A stretch of 5,213 nt of DNA, from NCBI GenBank assembly GCA_902495265.1, contig CABUWR010000107.1:1-5213 (forward strand). Reading direction: 5' to 3'. Origin of the DNA: an uncultured Collinsella sp. (GTDB taxonomy: Bacteria > Actinomycetota > Coriobacteriia > Coriobacteriales > Coriobacteriaceae). Shown here in pieces: positions 1-5,213 of this stretch. Made by a program: the position numbers and the translations under genes. The notes beneath the pieces are model-generated. The model searched no databases, was not told the origin of the DNA, and saw only the letters and a list, made by a program, of their open reading frames with translations. Positions within the stretch are counted from its first letter, which is position 1, and the number at the start of each line of letters is the position of its first letter.

Positions 1-418
1 CCGGCACGCTGACGGCCGAGCGCCAGTTGGAAGGCGTGGCGCACATGTCGCGGACGATCATGCCGCGCATAGCCGGAGCGCTCGCGGGGCGAGCGGTATC
101 GCCGGGGAAGGCCGACTGGACGTCGGTCTCATCGATGCCGTAGTTACCGATCTGCGGATAGGTCATGGTTACGATTTGGCCGGCATAGCTCGGGTCGGTC
201 ATGACCTCAAAGTAGCCCTCAAGCGAGGTGTTGAAGCAGACCTCGCCGGTCGCGGTACCCTCGGCACCGCATGCGCGGCCATAAAAAATGGTCCCATCCT
301 CAAGGTACAGGATGCAGGGACCGCAGGTGCCCTTGCTGGTTTTGGCCAGCATGCGCTGGCAAAGCTCGCTGGGCGCGAAGGTGCGGGCAGCGGTGCCCGC
401 AGTATGGTTGTTCGCCAT
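1..418 (-). CDS. carA: Carbamoyl-phosphate synthase small subunit (glutamine amidotransferase), N-terminal part
   Basis: CarA hydrolyses glutamine and passes ammonia to CarB, which makes carbamoyl phosphate for pyrimidine and arginine synthesis in the cytoplasm. Only the first 139 residues are in the window; the rest, including the class I amidotransferase domain, lies beyond position 1. The visible part matches the CarA N-terminal domain: [12 protein letters not shown] at about residues 38-49, [20 protein letters not shown] at 59-77, then [16 protein letters not shown] at 79-94 and a later PSNWRS. The start at 418 is supported by AAGGAG at 428-423, 4 nt upstream. The protein carries about 33 residues before the usual beginning of the family (E. 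coli CarA has only a few), including a CGPC motif at residues 32-35. An internal Met at residue 23 is a less likely start because it lacks the good ribosome site. A hairpin resembling a PyrR site covers the Shine-Dalgarno. The family call is very sure. Confidence 0.96.
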   Translation of the reverse strand, partial: MANNHTAGTAARTFAPSELCQRMLAKTSKGTCGPCILYLEDGTIFYGRACGAEGTATGEVCFNTSLEGYFEVMTDPSYAGQIVTMTYPQIGNYGIDETDVQSAFPGDTARPASAPAMRGMIVRDMCATPSNWRSAVSVP

Positions 419-424
419 AATTCT

Positions 425-455
425 CCTTCCCGGTCTCTCCGGACCGGCTTAAAGG
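425..455 (-). promoter_or_regulatory. Candidate PyrR-binding RNA hairpin overlapping the carA Shine-Dalgarno
   Basis: Read on the minus strand, a 6-bp stem CCGGTC/GACCGG (447-442 with 435-430) encloses the hexaloop CGGAGA (441-436). A lower stem CCTT/AAGG (455-452 with 428-425) is separated from it by an internal loop of four bases on one side and one on the other. The top of the hairpin, TCCGGAGAG, fits the core TCCNGNGAG of the PyrR-binding consensus known from Bacillus pyr leaders. The loop fits CNGNGA exactly, and the upper-stem/internal-loop/lower-stem layout is also like PyrR sites. The lower stem uses AAGG of the ribosome-binding site, so binding would be expected to block carA translation, as reported for PyrR in mycobacteria. 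The fold and match are read from the sequence; the regulation is inferred. Confidence 0.7.
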
Positions 456-468
456 TTGGTAGTTAGGC

Positions 469-490
469 CTTGCGGTATTTTAACCGCAAG
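469..490 (-). other. Perfect 8-bp hairpin in the carA leader
   Basis: CTTGCGGT and ACCGCAAG form a perfect 8-bp stem around a 6-nt A/T loop, about 50 nt upstream of the carA start. It lacks a following T-tract, so it is not a standard intrinsic terminator. It could be an operator-like dyad or part of a leader RNA fold upstream of the PyrR-like hairpin. Its role is unknown. Confidence 0.45.
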
Positions 491-514
491 TATGCGCCAT
501 GGCGTTAATTTCAT

Positions 515-532
515 CGAAATGTTTACGAAATG
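515..532 (-). repeat. Tandem 7-bp direct repeat upstream of carA, one helical turn apart
   Basis: CATTTCG occurs twice on the minus strand (532-526 and 521-515), with repeat starts 11 bp apart, in the AT-rich stretch upstream of carA. Such spacing places both copies on one face of the helix, as in many activator or repressor sites. No confident -35/-10 pair could be assigned nearby, although several A/T-rich hexamers (such as CATAAT near 540) could act as a -10. It may be chance. Confidence 0.25.
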
Positions 533-555
533 ATAATTATGACTTTCTATGCATA

Positions 556-662
556 ATGATTTTTCTGGGACGGGGATTAAATAATCATTCTGTTATGTAT
601 GCAGTTGGCGACAAAGCCCCGTTCTCAGAATGATTTTTAAATCCCCGTCCCAGAAAAATCAT
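556..662. repeat. 107-bp inverted-repeat element (37-bp arms, 33-bp loop)
   Basis: The arm at 556-592 is the reverse complement of 626-662 at 35 of 37 positions, with a 33-bp spacer (593-625). The outer ends read ATGATTTTTCTGGGACGGGG on each strand. The element contains no ORF and no transposase, and no clear target-site duplication flanks it. It lies between the terminator of the upstream unit and the carA leader. Long, nearly perfect arms in a small non-coding element resemble REP/BIME-type palindromes or a MITE. Whether it recurs in the genome cannot be seen here. As RNA it would fold into one very stable hairpin that could also act as a terminator or insulator upstream of carA. Confidence 0.85.
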
Positions 663-694
663 CCCGCGCGGGCATTTGGCTCACGCGGGATGAT
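653..694 (-). terminator. Rho-independent terminator after the membrane-protein gene
   Basis: On the minus strand ATCATCCCGCG (694-684) pairs perfectly with CGCGGGATGAT (668-658) around a 15-nt loop. The stem is GC-rich at the top and is followed by a run of T (658-654). It begins 6 nt after the TAA at 703-701. It should end the transcription unit that includes the ABC transporter. The T-tract and the distal stem bases belong to the right arm of the adjacent inverted-repeat element. Confidence 0.88.
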
Positions 695-700
695 GGCGTC

Positions 701-1660
701 TTATTTATCCTGCTCCAGCAGATCGGACGGCGTGCGATCGGGCTTGCCGCCGCGGAAGATCTCGCGGCCATGCAGACGATGCTCCAGGTCACGTTCGGCC
801 TTTTCCTCGTCAATCTTGGTCTGGCTTACCGCCGGGTCCTCAATCAGTGACGACACCGAGTTCACCTGCTTTTGGATGCGCTCGGCAATCGTGTCGTCCA
901 TGCTCACGATACGCATCTTCCAGTCGATGCTCGTGGCATTTGACGAGCTCTTGGTCCACACGAACGTCAGAATGGCGCTCTGATGGCCCCGTGCGGGAAA
1001 CATGCCAAAGAAAGAGTCGTGCTGGATCTTGCTGTCCTCGTCGATATAGGCGTGCACGTTATACACCACGCGGTCGATCTTATCGTTGAGCAACGCGTTG
1101 GTCGCAAGCGCCGCAGCCTGAATCTGCCCGTTGGACAGCAGCTCGAGCTCGTTGGCAGACGACGTGTCCAACACCGTCACCTCTACCGTACCCGTGCGCT
1201 CGTCCGCCTCGTCGACGCTAAAGTCGAGCGGGAACTGCGTAAAGCCATTACCCCACTCAAGGCCGCCCTTGAGCGCGGTCGAAACGGTATCGACCGAAAC
1301 GCTCTCGGACAGATTGGCGGTATTCAGACGGCGCATCACGCCGTAGCCAATCTGCATGCCCACGATCAGCACCAAGATGCCGATAACCACGACCATGGCA
1401 GTCTTCGTAATGGTATGGCTCACCTGCGAGCCCGAAGGATCGTCCTCGGACAGCGGGTCGATATGTTTTGCCTGGCTCGCGCGATCCTCGCTGCGCAGCC
1501 GCGCCAGCGTCGCCTTGTCACCGCGCTTGACGGCAGCCTCTTTTTCGCGCATGCGCTCGGTGCGCTTTTTGGCAAGCGTCGGATCCAAAACGCCGGATGC
1601 GTCGATCTCGGAGAATAACTCCGTCACTTCTTCCGGAGTCAAAGGGTTCTTCTCAGCCAT
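701..1660 (-). CDS. Single-pass membrane protein of unknown function
   Basis: The 319-residue product is not recognised. Residues 1-80 are hydrophilic and highly charged; about 30-65 (KKRTERMREKEAAVKRGDKA and onward) look helical, possibly coiled coil. One strong transmembrane segment spans about residues 87-108 (TAMVVVIGILVLIVGMQIGYGV). Residues 112-255 form a probably folded, mixed alpha/beta domain, followed by a charged helical tail (about 255-300). No signal-peptidase site or lipobox is seen, so this is more likely a bitopic anchor than a secreted protein; topology is unclear because basic residues lie on both sides of the segment. The start at 1660 has AGGAAG at 1669-1664, only 3 nt away. 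The gene begins 19 nt after the ABC transporter stop and ends at a strong terminator, so it is probably the last gene of that operon. A role as accessory or sensor of the transporter is only a guess from position. Confidence 0.88.
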   Translation of the reverse strand: MAEKNPLTPEEVTELFSEIDASGVLDPTLAKKRTERMREKEAAVKRGDKATLARLRSEDRASQAKHIDPLSEDDPSGSQVSHTITKTAMVVVIGILVLIVGMQIGYGVMRRLNTANLSESVSVDTVSTALKGGLEWGNGFTQFPLDFSVDEADERTGTVEVTVLDTSSANELELLSNGQIQAAALATNALLNDKIDRVVYNVHAYIDEDSKIQHDSFFGMFPARGHQSAILTFVWTKSSSNATSIDWKMRIVSMDDTIAERIQKQVNSVSSLIEDPAVSQTKIDEEKAERDLEHRLHGREIFRGGKPDRTPSDLLEQDK

Positions 1661-1679
1661 AAACTTCCTGTCATATCAA

Positions 1680-3452
1680 TCAGTCGAGCTCGTGCGCACG
1701 CGCACCTTCGAACTGCATTCGATAGTAACGGGCATAGGTGCCGCCACGGGCGAGAAGCTGCTCGTGCGTGCCACGTTCCACAACGCGACCATGCTCGACG
1801 GTCGCAATCTCGTCGGCATGCTTAATGGTCGAGAGACGGTGGGCGATGATGATCGTGGTGCGACCGCGCGCCAGACGCTCGAGCGACTCCTGCACCGCCT
1901 CCTCGCTCTCGTTATCCAAGGCGCTCGTCGCCTCGTCCAGGATCAAGATCTTGGGGTTCTTGAGAAACACGCGCGCAATGGCTACACGCTGCTTCTGGCC
2001 GCCCGAAAGACGGCTGCCGCGCTCGCCCACCACGGTGTCGTAGCCTTGCGGAAGCGATTCGATAAAGGTATCGATATTGGCGCGGCAGGCCGCCTCGGCG
2101 ATCTCTTCCGCTGTGGCGCCCGGCTTGCCGTAGGCGATGTTCTCGCCGATCGTTCCATCGAACAGGTACACATCTTGCTGCACCAGGCCGATGGCACGGC
2201 GCAGACTATGTTGCGTCACGTCGCGCACATCCTGGCCGTCGATGCTAATGGAGCCGGCGGCAACGTCGTAAAAGCGCGGCAACAGCGAACAAGTCGTCGA
2301 TTTGCCGCCGCCCGAGGGACCGACCAAAGCGATGGTCTGACCGGGCTTGATGGACAGGTCCATATGGTCGATAACAGGGCGTCCGTCGGCGCCGCCCACA
2401 CCGAGCTCGACATCCTCGTAGCTAAAGCACACGTTGCGGTACTCCACGGCACCAGCCGTCACCTGCAGATCCGCAGCACCCGGCTTATCCTGAATATCGG
2501 GGACAGTCGAAAGCACCTCATCCATGCGCTTAAAGCCGGCGATGGCTTTCTGATACGTCTCAGCCGAATTGACGAGCGTCTCGAGCGGCGTGCAGAACAG
2601 CGAAATGTAGAGTGCGAAGGTTGCCATATCGACCGCCTGCAGCTGACCCTGGGCAACGAGCCAACCGCCCAGCAGCACCACGATCACATAAAGCACTCCC
2701 GAGAGCAGGCCATACGTCGCGGTATAGACGCCCATGGCGTGATACATGTTCTCCTTGGACGAAAGGTAGCGATTGTTCGAGGCGCGAAACTTAGAGCGCT
2801 CGGTCTGCTCATTGGCAAAGCTCTTGACCACACGCATGCCCGCCAGCGAATCCTGCAGCTGCGCGTTGATGCCGCTAATCTTTTTGCGGTTATCGCTAAA
2901 GACCTCGCGCATGCGCATATTCTGCCAAAACATAATGACCGCGAACACCACCGTCACCACAGCCATGGCGAGTGCGAGCACCGGCGCGATGGTAAACAGA
3001 ATCACAAACGAGCCGATGATCTCGATACCGCAGATAATAATCCATTCGGGCACGTGGTGCGCCGCCTCGCAGATATCGAACAGGTCATTGACCACGCGGC
3101 TCATCATGTCGCCCGAGCTGTTGCGATCAAAGTACGCAAAGCTAAACCGTTCGTACTGATCGAACAGGTCCTCGCGCATCTTGGACTCCATGCGCGCGCC
3201 CATCACGTGGCCCCAATAGCTCACAAAGTAGCGGCAGGCGCAGCGGATGGCATACATCAGCACCAGCCCCACCGCAATCATGCCGAGCGCCTGCATAATG
3301 GCAGCCTGGCCCTGGGTAAACAACCCTCCGGTCAGATTGCGCAGGATAATGGGGAACGCCAGGTCAATGGCGGCAAGCACCAGAGCACAAACCGTATCGG
3401 CAACAAAAAGCCCCATCTGGGGCTTGTAATACGAAAGAAACCTCTTAAACAT
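1680..3452 (-). CDS. ABC exporter half-transporter, membrane domain fused to ATPase (MsbA/BmrA-like)
   Basis: This is an ATP-driven exporter of the ABCB/multidrug type, expected to act as a dimer in the cytoplasmic membrane. Numbered from the start at 3452 (590 residues), the membrane domain covers about 1-305, with hydrophobic stretches near 15-38, 52-75, 138-177 and 247-290. The ATPase has an aromatic A-loop (FSY near 343-345), Walker A GPSGGGKST at 378-386, Q-loop VQQD at 424-427, signature LSGGQ at 482-486, Walker B ILILDE at 502-507, D-loop SALD at 510-513 and the H-loop His at 538. All catalytic residues are present. A short Gly-rich insertion (ELGVGGADG) follows the A-loop. The start MFKRFLSYYKP is typical of the family and has AAGGTG 4 nt upstream. 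An in-frame ATG at 3551 would add 33 basic residues and has a perfect AGGAGG, so the start is not settled. Substrate is unknown. Confidence 0.94.
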   Translation of the reverse strand: MFKRFLSYYKPQMGLFVADTVCALVLAAIDLAFPIILRNLTGGLFTQGQAAIMQALGMIAVGLVLMYAIRCACRYFVSYWGHVMGARMESKMREDLFDQYERFSFAYFDRNSSGDMMSRVVNDLFDICEAAHHVPEWIIICGIEIIGSFVILFTIAPVLALAMAVVTVVFAVIMFWQNMRMREVFSDNRKKISGINAQLQDSLAGMRVVKSFANEQTERSKFRASNNRYLSSKENMYHAMGVYTATYGLLSGVLYVIVVLLGGWLVAQGQLQAVDMATFALYISLFCTPLETLVNSAETYQKAIAGFKRMDEVLSTVPDIQDKPGAADLQVTAGAVEYRNVCFSYEDVELGVGGADGRPVIDHMDLSIKPGQTIALVGPSGGGKSTTCSLLPRFYDVAAGSISIDGQDVRDVTQHSLRRAIGLVQQDVYLFDGTIGENIAYGKPGATAEEIAEAACRANIDTFIESLPQGYDTVVGERGSRLSGGQKQRVAIARVFLKNPKILILDEATSALDNESEEAVQESLERLARGRTTIIIAHRLSTIKHADEIATVEHGRVVERGTHEQLLARGGTYARYYRMQFEGARAHELD

Positions 3453-3461
3453 AGTCACCTT

Positions 3462-3483
3462 ACGCGGTTTTACCAAACCGCGT
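3462..3483 (-). other. 9-bp hairpin just before the ABC transporter ribosome-binding site
   Basis: ACGCGGTTT and AAACCGCGT form a perfect 9-bp stem around a 4-nt loop. It ends 2 nt before the AAGGTG (3460-3455) that precedes the likely start at 3452. No T-tract follows, so it is not a normal terminator. Its position suggests influence on translation initiation or messenger stability. If translation begins at 3551 it would lie inside coding sequence. Confidence 0.5.
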
Positions 3484-3499
3484 TTCGTCTCGACGCTGC

Positions 3500-3597
3500 A
3501 AGTGCTCCATTTGGACAATCTGGCCTTCAATCGTCGGTCGCGTATATCCATACGCTTCCCTCCTCTTTTAGGCCACCTTGTCTCAAATGGAGCACTT
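3500..3597. repeat. Imperfect long inverted repeat in the ABC transporter leader
   Basis: AAGTGCTCCATTTG (3500-3513) is the exact reverse complement of 3584-3597. The pairing continues inward to 3526/3570 with one unpaired base and two mismatches, ending in TGGCCT/AGGCCA. Arms are therefore about 27-28 bp around a 43-nt loop. The loop holds a perfect Shine-Dalgarno and an ATG (3551). It is unlike the 556-662 element in sequence but similar in design. It could be a dispersed palindromic repeat or a leader-RNA structure; the long imperfect arms favour a repeat or an evolved RNA fold over chance. Confidence 0.75.
3549..3564 (-). promoter_or_regulatory. Strong ribosome-binding site and alternative in-frame start for the ABC transporter
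   Basis: A perfect AGGAGG (3564-3559) sits 7 nt before an ATG (3551-3549) that is in frame with the transporter and would add 33 residues rich in Arg and Lys. The start codon lies in a small 6-bp hairpin (GCGTAT/ATACGC, 3555-3550 with 3545-3540) inside the loop of the larger inverted repeat. The site scores better than the one before 3452, but the family-typical N-terminus begins at 3452. It may drive a longer isoform or a leader segment. Confidence 0.5.
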
Positions 3598-3617
3598 TCG
3601 CTGACTTACACAAACCT

Positions 3618-3633
3618 GCGGGATCATCCCCGC
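3618..3633 (-). terminator. Weak hairpin after the Nudix gene, possible partial terminator
   Basis: GCGGG and CCCGC pair around a 6-nt loop, starting 3 nt after the Nudix stop codon. The downstream sequence has only a short T run (GGTTTGTG), so termination would be inefficient at best. It may partly separate purD-Nudix transcription from the ABC transporter, or just protect messenger ends. Confidence 0.3.
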
Positions 3634-3636
3634 TCG

Positions 3637-4332
3637 TTAAAGTTCCGCTCCACCCAAACGATGAGCAATGCTGTCGCAAGCCAAGGCACCCACAACGGTC
3701 TTGGCGTCTTCGATCTTGCCGTCGAGTACGGCGTCGATCAGCTCATGCAGTGGCACCAGGTCGACGTTGACAAACTCGTCATCGTCGGGGTCGGGCGCAT
3801 CAAACTCGAGCTTGGTGGCCAGGTAGATGTGAATGATCTCGTCGCAAAAACCGCAGGTCGTGACAATCGACGTCAAAAAGCGAATGCGACCAGCCCTAAA
3901 GCCCGTCTCCTCATGCAACTCGCGTTTGGCGCAATCGAGCGGGTCCTCGCCCGGATCGAGCTTGCCGGCGGGAATCTCGACCGTCACGCGGTCGATGGCG
4001 GTGCGATACTGACGTACCAGCACGATCTTGCCACTCTCGGTCAGTGCCACAACGGCCGCCGCACCCGGATGGCGAACGATATCGCGGGCGCTGCGGTGAC
4101 CGTTGGGCAGCTCAACCTCAAGACGGTGGACGTCGAGGATCTTGCCCTTCCAGGCGCACTCCTCCGAAAGAATCTTCTCGTGCAGCAGGGCGTCATGCGG
4201 GTCGTCGTCGCCCAGCACCAGCGCCGGCTCGTCAGCGACCTCGCCACCAGGCTCGCCCTCGGCGTGTCCATACATGCGGCCGTCTTCCTCGACGATCTGC
4301 GCGTCCACGAGCTCTTCGTTCTTCTCGTCCAT
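3637..4332 (-). CDS. Nudix hydrolase, ADP-ribose pyrophosphatase type
   Basis: The protein (231 residues from the start at 4332) belongs to the Nudix family and most resembles NudF-type ADP-ribose pyrophosphatases, which cleave ADP-ribose to AMP and ribose 5-phosphate. The Nudix box is complete: G-x5-E-x7-REL-x-EE-x-G-F, from GKLDPGE through RELHEETGF (residues 123-145). Before it lie the family-typical WKGKILDVHRLEVELPNG, HPGAAAVVAL and LVRQYR, and EIPAGKL leads into the box. About 50 acidic, probably disordered residues precede the domain, an unusual extension. The ATG at 4341 has its AGAGGA directly adjacent (no spacer), whereas the ATG at 4332 has it 9 nt upstream, so 4332 is preferred. 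It follows purD by 21 nt and is probably co-transcribed. Substrate is inferred from family; other nucleoside diphosphate sugars are possible. Confidence 0.92.
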   Translation of the reverse strand: MDEKNEELVDAQIVEEDGRMYGHAEGEPGGEVADEPALVLGDDDPHDALLHEKILSEECAWKGKILDVHRLEVELPNGHRSARDIVRHPGAAAVVALTESGKIVLVRQYRTAIDRVTVEIPAGKLDPGEDPLDCAKRELHEETGFRAGRIRFLTSIVTTCGFCDEIIHIYLATKLEFDAPDPDDDEFVNVDLVPLHELIDAVLDGKIEDAKTVVGALACDSIAHRLGGAEL

Positions 4333-4353
4333 CCGTCTCATTCCTCTCGGATT

Positions 4354-5213
<860 letters not shown>

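Noticed and set aside
176..466. A 96-codon plus-strand frame over the carA start region
   Set aside because: The minus strand matches CarA without interruption, and this frame has no ribosome site or recognisable domain.
533..555. A sigma-70 promoter for carA around CATAAT near 540
   Set aside because: A -10-like hexamer exists, but no acceptable -35 lies at 16-18 bp upstream; the A/T-rich stretch gives several equally weak options.
556..662. A miniature insertion sequence with target-site duplication
   Set aside because: The inverted repeat is real, but no matching short direct repeats flank it, so a transposon-type insertion cannot be claimed from this copy alone.
983..1618. A 211-codon plus-strand frame opposite the membrane-protein gene
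   Set aside because: Its composition (Arg, His, Val, Leu) is that of an antisense shadow. The minus-strand gene has a ribosome site, a clear membrane helix and a terminator right after its stop.
1356..3770. An 804-codon open frame on the plus strand, antisense to the whole ABC transporter gene
   Set aside because: The opposite strand encodes a transporter with every catalytic motif intact. The plus-strand translation is rich in His, Arg and Ala with no recognisable domain, as expected for the antisense frame of a GC-rich gene.

Overview
The window looks like chromosomal DNA from a moderately GC-rich Gram-positive actinobacterium. Protein style, codon use and gene neighbourhood suggest the Coriobacteriia (Collinsella or a relative), but no rRNA or marker confirms this, so it is an inference. 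All five genes lie on the minus strand and are transcribed from high to low coordinates. No tRNA, rRNA, CRISPR array, transposase or phage gene was found.

In order of transcription: (1) 5213-4354, the C-terminal two thirds of purD, phosphoribosylamine-glycine ligase of purine synthesis, cut by the window edge. (2) 4332-3637, a Nudix hydrolase of the ADP-ribose pyrophosphatase type with an acidic N-terminal extension, 21 nt after purD. (3) A 184-nt leader (3636-3453) holding a long imperfect inverted repeat, a second hairpin, and a perfect Shine-Dalgarno with an ATG in frame with the next gene. (4) 3452-1680, a complete exporter-type ABC half-transporter (membrane domain fused to ATPase). (5) 1660-701, a single-pass membrane protein of unknown function, 19 nt after the transporter and presumably co-transcribed with it. 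This unit ends in a clear intrinsic terminator (694-653). (6) A compact 107-bp inverted-repeat element (556-662) whose right arm supplies the terminator's T-tract. (7) 418-1, the N-terminal 139 residues of carA, carbamoyl-phosphate synthase small subunit, cut by the window edge.

purD and carA are housekeeping nucleotide-synthesis genes. The Nudix enzyme fits as nucleotide housekeeping, and the transporter with its membrane partner looks like an export or stress-resistance pair attached downstream. No wholly new multi-gene system is visible. The most interesting signals are in the non-coding DNA: a hairpin directly upstream of carA whose loop fits the PyrR-binding consensus and whose lower stem covers the Shine-Dalgarno; the 37-bp-arm palindromic element between the two transcription units; and the structured two-start leader of the ABC transporter.
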